DNA of 64,000 nt from Roseimicrobium gellanilyticum (lineage in GTDB: Bacteria; Verrucomicrobiota; Verrucomicrobiia; Verrucomicrobiales; Verrucomicrobiaceae): assembly GCF_003315205.1 (NCBI RefSeq), contig NZ_QNRR01000008.1:186001-250000 (forward strand), given 5' to 3'. Below are positions 8,548-17,700 of the stretch, piece by piece; position 1 is the stretch's first letter, and each line of letters begins with the position of its first letter. The position numbers and the translations under genes were made by a program. The notes under the pieces are model-generated. The model made no database searches, was not told the origin of the DNA, and saw only the letters and a list, made by a program, of their open reading frames with translations.

Positions 8548-9789
8548 ATGTCCGAGCAACCTTCCAATCCCACACCTTCGGAGCCGAGCAGTCAGAGCCC
8601 GCCCACCGAAGAACTTTTGCCAGACCAGCAGCGGAAGCCCCGCCTGAGCCTCTATCTTGTTGGCGTGCTCGTGCTCCTTGGTGCGGGTGTGTATGCGGGC
8701 ATGTCTCCGCGCATCGCCCAACGCAAGGCCGTCGAGGAGGAATCCAAGCAACTCTCGCTGCGTACCTTTGCCACCGTGAATCCCACCCCCGGAAAGCCGC
8801 CAGAGCAGGTGACGCTCTCTGCGGAGCTCAAGCCGATCATCGAGACCCCGGTGTATGCGCGTGCCAGCGGCTATGTGCGGAAGTGGTATGTGGATCTCGG
8901 CGCGAAGGTGAAGGAAGGCGAGCTGCTCGCAGAGCTGGAAACGCCTGAGATTGATCGCGAACTCGCGGAAGGTCGCGCCACGCTGCGCCAGGCGGAGGCG
9001 GCACTGGGCCTTGCGGAATCCACCGCGAAACGTTGGGAAGAACTCGCCGGCACCAAGTCCGTGAGCGCGCAGGAAGTGGAGGAAAAGCGTGCCGATGCCG
9101 CGCTGAAGACTGCCGCGATGGAGGCGGAAAAGGCGCGGGTGCAGCGGCTGGAACAACTCACTTCGTTCTCGAGGATCACGGCTCCGTTCGATGGCACGAT
9201 CACCTCTCGTGAAGTGGACGTGGGCCAACTCGTGAGTGCGGGCAGCAGCCATGAACTCTTCCGTCTCGCGAAAACGAACAAGCTGCGTGCCTACATCCGC
9301 GTGCCGCAGACCCAGGCGCGTGGCGTGCGGATTGGCCAATGCGCGGAAGTGGTGGTGCCTGAGATTTTGGGTGAGACTTTCATTGCGAAGATCATCCGCA
9401 CTGCAGGTGCCATGGATACCGCTTCGCGTACACTGCTGACCGAGTTGGAGATTGATAACGAGAAGGGCGAGATCCTTGCCGGCAGCTATGCCCGTGTGCG
9501 CCTGGCGCAGAATCAGCCGGATGCGCTGCTGACGCTGCCTGCGAACACCCTGCTCTTCCGTGCGGAAGGCATCCAGGTGGGAGTGGTGGATGCACAGAAC
9601 AAGGTGCAGATGCGCACGCTGAAGATTGGCCGCGACTTCGGTCCTAATGTGGAAATCCTCGGTGGTGTGGAGACGGGAGACCGCGTGGTGCTGAATCCGC
9701 CGGACTCGCTGGCGAGTGGGACTGAGGTACGGCTGGCGGCGGTGGAGCCTGTGGCGGCCAGTGGAGAGGTGAAGACGGCGGCGAGGTGA
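8548..9789 (+). CDS. RND efflux pump, periplasmic adaptor subunit (MFP/HlyD family)
   Basis: A 413-residue membrane-fusion protein. Residues 1-33 are a polar Ser/Pro-rich cytoplasmic tail. One membrane anchor spans about 34-50 (LSLYLVGVLVLLGAGVYAG). A lipoyl half-motif (ARASGYVRKWYVDLGAKVKEG) precedes an Ala/Glu-rich coiled coil (about residues 130-205), and the second lipoyl half is SRITAPFDGTITSREVDVGQ. Beta-barrel and membrane-proximal domains follow. It bridges the permease to an outer-membrane channel. It is the last gene of the operon, and a palindromic hairpin lies 24 nt after the stop. Confidence 0.93.
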   Translation: MSEQPSNPTPSEPSSQSPPTEELLPDQQRKPRLSLYLVGVLVLLGAGVYAGMSPRIAQRKAVEEESKQLSLRTFATVNPTPGKPPEQVTLSAELKPIIETPVYARASGYVRKWYVDLGAKVKEGELLAELETPEIDRELAEGRATLRQAEAALGLAESTAKRWEELAGTKSVSAQEVEEKRADAALKTAAMEAEKARVQRLEQLTSFSRITAPFDGTITSREVDVGQLVSAGSSHELFRLAKTNKLRAYIRVPQTQARGVRIGQCAEVVVPEILGETFIAKIIRTAGAMDTASRTLLTELEIDNEKGEILAGSYARVRLAQNQPDALLTLPANTLLFRAEGIQVGVVDAQNKVQMRTLKIGRDFGPNVEILGGVETGDRVVLNPPDSLASGTEVRLAAVEPVAASGEVKTAAR

Positions 9790-9812
9790 GGAGGTGCCGA
9801 GCGTGATGGTGG

Positions 9813-9833
9813 TCCGCACACTCCGTGTGCGGA
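9813..9833 (+). repeat. CCGCACAC palindrome family, copy 1
   Basis: A perfect hairpin has 9-bp arms (TCCGCACAC / GTGTGCGGA) and a TCC loop. It starts 24 nt after the adaptor stop codon and reads in the same direction as the gene. Copies with the same flanks (GGTCCGC...GCGGTCA) occur at 10405-10426 and 55235-55253, also just after stop codons and in the sense orientation. It has no T-run, so a REP-like or RNA-stabilising role is as likely as termination. Confidence 0.75.
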
Positions 9834-9889
9834 TGGCATGTGTCAGGATGGCTCGGCTCTCATATGAGGTGAGAGCGTTGCATGCTGTC

Positions 9890-10040
9890 AAGGAGTGGGG
9901 GCATTCCTGCCCCAATTGGTGTTGCATGCCGATTTGGCGTTGAGTGTTCTCCGACGCGTTGCCTAGTCTGAAGGTACTATCGCCTTTGTTGGAGAAGGTG
10001 TGCTACAGACCGAAATGGGGGCAGGAATGCCCCCACTCCT
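9890..10040. repeat. Inverted-repeat pair with GGGGCA-TTCC-TGCCCC hairpins
   Basis: Arms at 9890-9917 and 10013-10040 are inverted copies matching at 27 of 28 positions, about 95 bp apart. Each arm contains its own small hairpin (GGGGCA / TGCCCC with a TTCC loop). Two inverted palindromes flanking a spacer is the layout of REP doublets (REPINs). No gene is present in the spacer. This element lies inside a larger repeat-filled gap. Confidence 0.7.
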
Positions 10041-10183
10041 TGGCGGGTGCGACATGTTACCGAAGAAAGGACGTCGGGAGGTTTTGCCACACTTTCGGGA
10101 ATGAGGCGTTCCCGGTCCTTGGGACTGGCGCAGCGCGCTATGGCGTGTGATGTCGTTTGTTTCGTTGAGTGGCGAGAGAGCTT

Positions 10184-10341
10184 CTTGGAGTGCTGGAGCT
10201 TGCTCCAGCTTTTGGGAGCAGAGCTTGCTCTGCGTGAAGTTACATTGATGGTGCACCCGCACTGGAGGATGACTGACTCAGCGCTGGCTTCACGGCAGCA
10301 AGCTGCCTGCGGAAAGCTGGAGCAAGCTCCAGCAGTCCAAG
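10184..10341. repeat. REPIN-like element with two inverted double-hairpin arms (complete copy)
   Basis: The left arm (10184-10239) and right arm (10288-10341) are inverted relatives. Each holds a GCTGGAGC-TTGCTCCAGC hairpin followed by a second hairpin. The second hairpin differs between arms (GCAGAGC-TTGCTCTGC on the left, GGCAGC-TTGCTGCC on the right) but stays fully paired. The right arm recurs at 51734-51787 with all 54 bases identical. Such a double-palindrome unit is typical of REPINs mobilised by RAYT transposases; no RAYT gene lies in the window. Confidence 0.75.
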
Positions 10342-10404
10342 TTTGTTGGTGAGTGGTGTGAAATGCTGGGGGAGTCGTCGCGTCGGGGTGTGCGACGCGG
10401 CCTG

Positions 10405-10426
10405 ACCGCACACGGAGTGTGTCGGA
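10405..10426 (-). repeat. CCGCACAC palindrome family, copy 2
   Basis: The palindrome here is CCGCACAC-GGA-GTGTGTCGG on the plus strand, imperfect by one inserted T. It lies 25 nt downstream of the minus-strand stop at 10450 and reads in that gene's sense direction as GGTCCGACACACTCC and so on. Together with copy 1 it frames the 660-bp gap. Confidence 0.7.
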
Positions 10427-10449
10427 CCACTTTGATGGGACCACCAGGG

Positions 10450-12690
10450 CTACTTCACCGCCACCTTCGCCTTCGGCAGTGGCACGAAGTGCTCCACGTA
10501 GCCGATCATCATCTCATCATAAGTCTGGGCACCCCAACGGACTTCCTTGGTGGGGTCGGGATTGGCGGGATTGTTCGTGCTGTTGTCGTACACGGCGGTG
10601 ATCTTCACGACGCTGCCGCGAGGGACAAACTTGGGCTGCTTGTAGTCATAGGCGAGCTGCCAGTTGAAGTCATAGCGGGGAATGTCGAGCAGGGTCTCGG
10701 TCTTGCCGTCCGGGTAGGTGACTTCGTATTTGAAGGCTTTGCCTCGCACATGCATGTGGGCCATGTAGGCGCTGAAGAGCATGTCGGTGGGCACGCCTTG
10801 ATTGCGCACTTCAACGTGATCGGAGGCACCAGCAGGGATGCGGATGCGGGGGTGGGACACGGCGGCCACTTTCACTTCGTACTCGGGTGGTTCTTTGGAG
10901 AAGATCATGCCGATCTTCAGCTGATCCTCCACGGTCGTGCCATTCGGCGTGTAGTGGATCTGGAAGCTGATGGTGGAGCCGGCAGGCAGGCGCTTCGCGT
11001 GGGCAGGCGGCAGGATGCGATGCGTATTCCCGGGAACATAGGCGGCCCAGTAGCCATCGCTGCCTTCATCGCGGTCTGAGATCTTTGAGCCCTTCTCATG
11101 CACACGGACAATCACGTGATGCACGACCTGCGGTGCGGTGGGAATGATTTCGTAGGCTTGTACCCAGCGGTCCTCGGGGAAGGAAGTGGTGATGGTGGCC
11201 TTTTGATAGGGCATGGTGCCTTCCGCTTTGATGGCAAAAGGCTTGGGCAGCGCAAAGACGACGTCGGGTTTTCCGATGGTCCACTCACCGGAGAACTGGC
11301 GGGGCAGAGGAGCCTCCTTCGGATCGCCGGCGGGACGGTCACTGCTGGTGAGCCAAGAGAGCAGGTCAGTCTTGTCGCGTGTGGAGAGAGAGCAATCGTT
11401 GGCCCACGGGCTCTCGTTGGAAGCATCGCTCTTCGCTGCAAACCACGGAGGCATGGTGCCACGTTCCACCTGCTTGCGAATCATGCCGGCGTTGTCGATG
11501 ACGTCAGCGAGGGTTTCGAGCGGGAAGGGGCCGACGCCATCGGCGCGGTGGCACTCCACGCAGTGATTCTGCAGGATGCGGGAGACTTGATTGTGGTAGG
11601 TGACGTTCGTATTGGCGGTGGCCAGCTTGTCATTGGCGGGAAGATCCAGCGCGCAGCCGGGTGCGGTGGTAGCGGCGATGGAGATGGGCTGCCCTTTGAC
11701 AAGGTCATTCATCGCCATGCGGAGGTACTCTTTCGTGGGAGCATCCTTGCTGTAGCCCAGCCCATACTGGTCATGCACGGCACCGCGATACTTCAGTGTT
11801 CGAGCGGCATCGATGAGGAATACTTCCGTGGTGGTCGTGGCCGAGAGGGTGCGCAGCAGAGTGGACTGGGGATCATTCAACACGGCGGCGGTGATCTGAT
11901 GATCCTTGGTGAATTTCTGCAGGTCTTCCGTTTTGTCGGAAGGCACGGCATTGAGGAGGACGAAGGCGATGTCGCGCTCGCTGCATTCCTTGGCGAGGCG
12001 GGCGTACTCCGCACCGAGCTTGTTGCTAATGGGACAGGTGGCACTGAAGAGAGCGATGATGAGGCCGTTCTTTGCCTTGAGTTGGGAAAGGGTGACATCC
12101 TTGCCGGAGAGATCCTTCAAGGTGATGTCTGCCACCAGATGGCCGATGCCATGGTCTGAGCCCTTAAGTTGCTGGGGTTGTTCCTTCAGGGATTTTTCGT
12201 CGGGCTTCGCGATGGGCGCGGAGTTTTCAGGGCGGGGCAGGTACTTGCGGGAGACCTGGCTGCCGAGCACGGTGCGGGCTTCGTCGAGCACCACGATGCC
12301 GTCCTTGTTGCCATCGAGTTTGTTGAACCACTCTGGGTTGGGCAGTTCTTCTTTGTTGATCTTGCCGTCGTCGTTCGCATCCACCTGTCCGAAGAGGACT
12401 TCGAGTGGCACGGTGCCCTGCTCGTCTTTGCCGTTCTTGATGCGATTCGCGACGGCGCCGCGGAGGCGGGCCATGCCGGAGCGGGTTTCTTCCAAGGTCA
12501 CGAAGCCATCACCGTCCTGGTCCAGCTTCTTGAGCATGGGCTTCTCTTCCAGTTCCGCCATGCTGACACGTCCGTCGCCGTCTTTGTCGAAGGCCTTGAA
12601 CTGATTGGCCAGCGGATCGTCTGCACGGAGCGATGCAGGGATGGCGAGCGTGCTGGCAAGCAGGACGGGGAGAAGGCGGAGGGGCTTCAT
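10450..12690 (-). CDS. Secreted EF-hand / redoxin / cytochrome c / PHM-like copper monooxygenase fusion
   Basis: This 746-residue exported protein has a signal peptide of about 22 residues (MKPLRLLPVLLASTLAIPAS). Four EF-hand loops lie at residues 35-46, 57-68, 104-115 and 126-137 (DKDGDGRVSMAE and similar). A redoxin-like domain covers about 185-340, with a single Cys in ATCPISN. A CVECH heme site lies near residue 380. The C-terminal third resembles copper type II ascorbate-dependent monooxygenases and contains all expected ligands: HH at 524-525, H579, HMH at 645-647 and Met at 727/728. The product may oxidise a C-H bond using copper and receive electrons through the heme domain. The fusion is recognisable in Planctomycetes/Verrucomicrobia; the substrate is unknown. 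Confidence 0.85.
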   Translation of the reverse strand: MKPLRLLPVLLASTLAIPASLRADDPLANQFKAFDKDGDGRVSMAELEEKPMLKKLDQDGDGFVTLEETRSGMARLRGAVANRIKNGKDEQGTVPLEVLFGQVDANDDGKINKEELPNPEWFNKLDGNKDGIVVLDEARTVLGSQVSRKYLPRPENSAPIAKPDEKSLKEQPQQLKGSDHGIGHLVADITLKDLSGKDVTLSQLKAKNGLIIALFSATCPISNKLGAEYARLAKECSERDIAFVLLNAVPSDKTEDLQKFTKDHQITAAVLNDPQSTLLRTLSATTTTEVFLIDAARTLKYRGAVHDQYGLGYSKDAPTKEYLRMAMNDLVKGQPISIAATTAPGCALDLPANDKLATANTNVTYHNQVSRILQNHCVECHRADGVGPFPLETLADVIDNAGMIRKQVERGTMPPWFAAKSDASNESPWANDCSLSTRDKTDLLSWLTSSDRPAGDPKEAPLPRQFSGEWTIGKPDVVFALPKPFAIKAEGTMPYQKATITTSFPEDRWVQAYEIIPTAPQVVHHVIVRVHEKGSKISDRDEGSDGYWAAYVPGNTHRILPPAHAKRLPAGSTISFQIHYTPNGTTVEDQLKIGMIFSKEPPEYEVKVAAVSHPRIRIPAGASDHVEVRNQGVPTDMLFSAYMAHMHVRGKAFKYEVTYPDGKTETLLDIPRYDFNWQLAYDYKQPKFVPRGSVVKITAVYDNSTNNPANPDPTKEVRWGAQTYDEMMIGYVEHFVPLPKAKVAVK

Positions 12691-12778
12691 GGGTGAGATG
12701 CCACCTGAGACGCGTGGGGCGGGGGGAAGGTTACATGGAGTGTGGGGAAATGGCGAGAGTTTGCGCTTGGGTCGGGAA

Positions 12779-12853
12779 GAGGGTGCTGGGTGTGGCGGGG
12801 TGCACTGGATTCAACACAGAGACACAGAGACGCAGTGGAACTTCGGAGACTGA
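12779..12853. repeat. ACACAGAGAC dispersed repeat, copy 1 (in the 346-bp gap 12691-13036)
   Basis: About 75 bp here (GAGGGTGCTGGGTGTGGCGG, then CAACACAGAGACACAGAGAC and CTTCGGAGACTGA) match 62138-62213 almost base for base. A shorter copy lies at 51580-51615. The repeat begins 89 bp upstream of the minus-strand start at 12690. The rest of the gap 12691-13036 shows only short imperfect hairpins, and no convincing gene was seen. Confidence 0.75.
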
Positions 12854-13036
12854 TCCGATGGCCGGGATTTGTTCCTGCCGAGCTGATGGGGTACGTGATG
12901 TCAGCCCGCTCCGTTCGAAAGCGGTGTCGCGCTTGAGCGCTTGCCACACGCACTCCACGACGCAAAGCACCCCAAGGAGGTGAGAAGGTATTCTCAAACC
13001 CTTGGAGCCGCGAGATGGAGGGTCTTTTCTGGAGGC

Positions 13037-14533
13037 CTATACCTCCAGCGCCTGCTTCATGCGCTCGATGATGAGTTCTGTGGGCTCGAGTCCCACGGAG
13101 ACGCGGATGAGGAAGCGGTCCACGCCGCAGCGGGCGGCCCAGTCGAGTTCGTCGTAGTGGGCGAGGAGGGTGTAGGGGCACACGAGGGTGAAGTTCGTGC
13201 CGAGGCTGGGGCCTTTGCTGAACTGCATGGCGTCGTACACACGCTGGGTGCTGTCGCGATCCTTCAGCACGAAGGAAAGCAGGCAGCCGTGGCCGCCGTC
13301 CACCTTCTGCAAGTGATCATACAATCCACTATCATCTGCGATGGAGTGATACACCTTTTCCACGGAGGGATGCTCGGCGAGGAATTCGTAGAGGGCCACG
13401 CTGTTCTTGCTGACCGTCTTCATGCGCTCCACGTAGTCGCGGGAGTTCTGCTCCAGTGCCACGGCATCGCCGCGCCACAGTTCGTGGTCGGCGTGCGCAC
13501 GGAGGAAGGCGGCAAACTCGTCGTGCCAGGGGGATTCGCTGTTGATGATCACGCTGCCTGCAAGCACATCCCCCACGCCGGAGAAGGACTTGGTCAGGCT
13601 GGTGGTGACGATGTCCGCAATGAGGAAGGCGTCCACGTTCACATTGGAGCCCACGGTGTCATCCACGATGATGGGCACGTCCTTCTCTTCGAGGAAGAGC
13701 ATCTCGGTGACCTTGCGGAGGTCCACGCATTTCAGCAGGGGATTGCTGGGCAGTTCGGCGAAGATGCCGGCGAGCGGCTCGCTCTTGATGATGGCGCGAA
13801 GTTTCTCGTAGTCTCCATCGTCCGCGAACGGGAGGAAATGCGCCCCGGCGCCAAAGCGCTCCTGCAGCTTCAACACATCCACATAGGGGAAGTCGAGCTG
13901 CACGGTCTTGCGATTTGGCAGGATGGTGGAGAGCATGCGGTGCACGGCGTAGTTCGCCGCCATGCCGGAGGGGAAGAGGAAGACGTCCTCCTTGTTCTGG
14001 CCCGTGATGTCCGCGAGGCGCTGCTTGATGAGTTCCGTGGCGATGTGACCTTCCTTCTCGGTGTATTCGTTGTGCGCGGTACCGAGGGCGGCTTCGCTCT
14101 GGCGGATGCTGAGCACCTCACCGCAGAAGCGCCAGAAGAGGCGTGCGGTCTTGTAAGAGGCCTCGGGGAAGAGAGTGACGCCGAAGGACTCCTTGCCGAA
14201 CTCTGCCACACGTGCGGGACCGGCGTTGTTCTTTTCGATGAACTCCGCACAACGCTCCGCATGCACGAGGCGCGGGAAGACGAGGGCGCGCTCACCGGGT
14301 TTGGCATGCTCCTTCTCCGCGGCGGTGAAGACTGCGGCGATGGCCGGTGGCACGAAGAATCGGGGGTAGCCGCTCTTGAATTTCTCCACCACCCGCTGGT
14401 CGCCTTCCTCGTAGCCGATAACGTGCTCCCAGAGAGGCAGGCACACCGAGATGCCGTACGGTGTGGGTGGTACGGCAGAGCCGAGGTCTTCGGGCTTGCA
14501 GAGGGGATCGGTCAGGAGATTGCGTGTGCTCAC
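13037..14533 (-). CDS. Cystathionine gamma-synthase-like PLP enzyme, long form
   Basis: At 498 residues this is a Cys/Met-metabolism PLP enzyme with an N-terminal extension of roughly 130 residues. The extension and the LFPEASYKTARLFWRFCGEV / LSIRQSEAAL region recall fungal cystathionine gamma-synthases (STR2/MET-7 type) more than short bacterial MetB. The PLP lysine is in TTSLTKSFSGVGDVLAG, and the cofactor Asp is in IIVDDTVGSN. It probably makes cystathionine or a related thioether from an activated homoserine. Start codon GTG at 14533. A second, ordinary trans-sulfuration enzyme lies 3.6 kb away. The exact reaction (gamma-synthase, lyase or sulfhydrylase) is not settled by sequence. Confidence 0.8.
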   Translation of the reverse strand: MSTRNLLTDPLCKPEDLGSAVPPTPYGISVCLPLWEHVIGYEEGDQRVVEKFKSGYPRFFVPPAIAAVFTAAEKEHAKPGERALVFPRLVHAERCAEFIEKNNAGPARVAEFGKESFGVTLFPEASYKTARLFWRFCGEVLSIRQSEAALGTAHNEYTEKEGHIATELIKQRLADITGQNKEDVFLFPSGMAANYAVHRMLSTILPNRKTVQLDFPYVDVLKLQERFGAGAHFLPFADDGDYEKLRAIIKSEPLAGIFAELPSNPLLKCVDLRKVTEMLFLEEKDVPIIVDDTVGSNVNVDAFLIADIVTTSLTKSFSGVGDVLAGSVIINSESPWHDEFAAFLRAHADHELWRGDAVALEQNSRDYVERMKTVSKNSVALYEFLAEHPSVEKVYHSIADDSGLYDHLQKVDGGHGCLLSFVLKDRDSTQRVYDAMQFSKGPSLGTNFTLVCPYTLLAHYDELDWAARCGVDRFLIRVSVGLEPTELIIERMKQALEV

Positions 14534-14560
14534 GGGACGGGGTTAGTAGCGCATGCTCAG

Positions 14561-14699
14561 GTGAAACGCAAAGCAGCGAAGCAGCAAAGATGATGGGAGC
14601 AAAGGGAGGGTCAGGTCACACGCATGGGCGCCGGTGGGACCATCCTCCAGAGCGTACGTGGCTCGTCATATCTCACCTCTTTGCTGCTTTGCGTTTCAC
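14561..14699. repeat. Inverted-repeat element, AACGCAAAGC family, copy 2
   Basis: The arms are GTGAAACGCAAAGCAGC plus one further AGCAAAG unit at 14561-14590, and the inverse at about 14678-14699. The left arm carries one more 8-bp unit (GCAGCGAA) than the right. The interior of about 87 bp is unlike copies 1 and 3. The element fills the gap 14534-14717, between the stop of the PEP-CTERM gene and the start of the PLP enzyme gene on the minus strand. Confidence 0.75.
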
Positions 14700-14717
14700 T
14701 CCGACAGCGGCCGTTTG

Positions 14718-17700
14718 CTACTGCCGCTTCCGGCGGAAGAGCATGCCGACCATGCCAAATACGAACAGCAATGCCTTTCCGGGTTCCGGCACGATGCTGA
14801 CCGTGAGCGAGCTGGAGCCGGTGAAGTTTTCCACCTGCCAGAAGAGGCCGGCGGAGAGTTCGGGGAGATCGAGATTGCCTTCATTGCCATCCAAATTGTT
14901 GCCGGTGCGGTTGTTGTCGCCGGGGTTGAAGCCCGCGGCATTCAGAGCACCGACCCAGTCGATGAGAGTCCAGCTTTGACCCGCACCAAGCGTGAAGGGA
15001 TTCGCGTTGTCAAAGGTCACGACGATGTTGCTGTTCGCATCCAGCGAGAGGGAGCCACCGATGTCGATCTTGTCGGAGGAAGAGGGGCTCTGGATTTTGA
15101 ACTCCGCCACGGTGGAGAGGCTGGAGGGATTGAAGGTGAGATTCCCCGTGACGGTGAGTGTGCCGACGCCATCGCCAGCGGTGGCGATGTTCGCGGGATC
15201 AGAGGTGGTGCCGGGCTTGAGCACCTTGCCCGCGCCGATGTTCAGGCTGCCCTGGATGGTGCCGCTGCCGCTGATGACGCCAGTGCCTGCGGAGGCGTAC
15301 GAGTAACCGCCGGAGATGGCGCTGACATTGAGCGTGGCTCCCGAGTCCACCTGAATCCACGGGCTGGAGTCAATGCGGCCAGAGGCACCGAGCGTGAGGG
15401 TGCCCTGGCTCACGGTGGTCTTGCCGGTGTAGGAATTCACTGCGTTCAAGGCCAGGATGCCTGCACCAGTCTTGTTGATGCCGCCCCCTGTTCCCACCAC
15501 ATTCATGTTTACCGTGGTCGTTCCGCTCGTGATGTCAAAGGTGCGGACTTGAGTTCCCAAGTCGATTTGAGAGACTCCATTGCTATCACCATTGGGGGTG
15601 ATGGTGTTGTTGTTGGAAGCGGTGACGTTGCCATTCAGTATCAGAGCACTGCCCTGATTGCCTGCGGCCGTGCCCTTGTTGAAGGTCATGGTCTGGCCAT
15701 TGAGGAACAGGCCGCCTGAACCCACGGTGAAGGTGGTGACGACAGAACTGGAATTGCCACCCACCAGCAGGACATTGCCGGTGAAGTCAGTAAAATCTGC
15801 CTTGCCCACGGTGGTCTGCCCGCCGCTGTTGACTGTGTAGATGTTTCCGCCGGAGATGCGCATGGTGCCCGTGATATTCACGGAGCCCGCGTTGTCCGTG
15901 CTGCTGACAGGGAGGCCGCCGCCAGACTGGGTGTAGCTGGCAAAGGTTTCGCTTCGACCGTTGAACAGCATGGTGCCGCTGGTGACGGTGATGTTGGTGG
16001 TATCCGCGAGCTGATTGTTTTGTCCCCAGGAGAGCGTGCCGCCGTTCACGAGAATGTCTCCCGCGATGGCGTTTACCCCGGCTGTCTTGGCCATGCTGAG
16101 GATGCCCTGGGAAATGGTGGTGAGACCAGTGTAGGTATTGGATGCGAGGCCGTTGAAGGTGAGTGTGCCTGCACCCGTCTTGGTGAGCGAGCCATTCACG
16201 ATGACTATGCCCTGATTGGAGCCGGTGCTGTTGATGGAGGTGGTGCCGCCGTTGATGTTGAAAGTGCGAATACCTCCGCCCAGATCGATTTCATGAAACG
16301 CGCCAGCGATCAGGGTGGCGGCATTCATGCGAAAAGTGTTCGTGCCGGAGGCTGTGACATCGCCATTGAGCACAATGCGATTGCCTCCTGACCCTGCGTT
16401 CATCTGGATGAACTGGCCGTCGAGCAACAGCCCGCCCGTGCCCACCGTTAGCACGGTGCTGGTGTTGGCACCCATGAGAAGAGAGATGTTGGAGGTACCT
16501 CCCGAGCCGTTGTAGTTGCTGCCGCGCAGATCCACGGTATTGGCGCTGACCTGTGCTCCCGAGTTTATGGTGAATCCCGTGCCGGTGCCGGCGCCACTGG
16601 AGATCTTCAACTCGCCCAAGATGGTCAGTGAGGCATTATTCCCGGTCACACTGCCTGCGGTGGTGGAGGATGTTTGCGTGAAGCTGGCGATGGTTTCGGT
16701 CTGGCCGTTGAAATTCACCACGCCGCCATTCACAAGGATGCCGACCGTGTCCGCGACCTGACCGCCCTTGACCCATTGGAGGGTGCCTCCCTGTACGGTG
16801 ATGCTGCCGGGCGCGATGAGGTTGCCATTCGTGGTGGTATCGAGGGCAAGCGTGCCTGCGCCGGTCTTGGTGAAGCCGCCCGTTCCGACAATGGCGAGGC
16901 CGTTCTGAATGGTGGTGGTGCCGGCAGTGATGTTGAAATTCCGATTCACAGAGCCAACATCGATTTGTGTCACCGCCCCGGGGATGGCGGAGGGATTGCC
17001 ACTGGCGCGGATGAGGTTGGTGCCGCTGGCATTGAGGTCGCCGTTCAGGATCAGTGCGGCACCCAAGGCATTGGTGGTGGTGGCGACATTCAGGGTGATT
17101 TGCTGGCCGGTGAGGGTCATGCCTCCGGAACCCACGGTCAGCGACGTCAGACGGTTGAGGCCATTTCCACCGAAGAGGATCGCGTCACCGGTGACCGACC
17201 ATCCGGTGAAGTCCACTTTGTTCACAGACCACCGGGCATTGCTGTTCAGGGTCATCCCGCTGCCACCGGAAATGGCGAGGGTGCCAGTGAGAGTCACGAT
17301 GCCGGAGTTGGACCCATTGGGGATGCCCGTGCCGCCAGTCTGGGTGTAGTTGGCGAAGGTTTCGCTGGCGCCATTGAAGGTCAGGGAGCCGCCGCTTACG
17401 GTGATGCTCGCAGTATCCGCGATCTGATTGCTCGCGCTCCATGCCAGGGTGCCGCCTGCCACCGTGATGTCGCCGGCGATGGCATTGACGCCCGCCGTCT
17501 TGCTCATCGTGAGCGTGCCGGCATTGATGGTGACCGTGCCTGTAAGGGTATTGGCCACGGCTCCGCCACCCAGGGTGAGATTTCCTGTCCCTTCCTTGGT
17601 GAAACCATTCGTGCCGGCAAGGGAGGCGCTGATCGTGGCATTGGCCGTGGTGGTGATGCTGGAGCCCGCCGCCAGCGTGAGCGCATTTCCACCGCCGGCA

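Noticed and set aside
12941-14593. Long open plus-strand frame (550 codons) opposite the PLP enzyme gene
   Set aside because: It is antisense to a conserved gene with clear motifs, is rich in His, Glu and Gly as expected from the complementary strand of GC-rich coding DNA, and has no domain.
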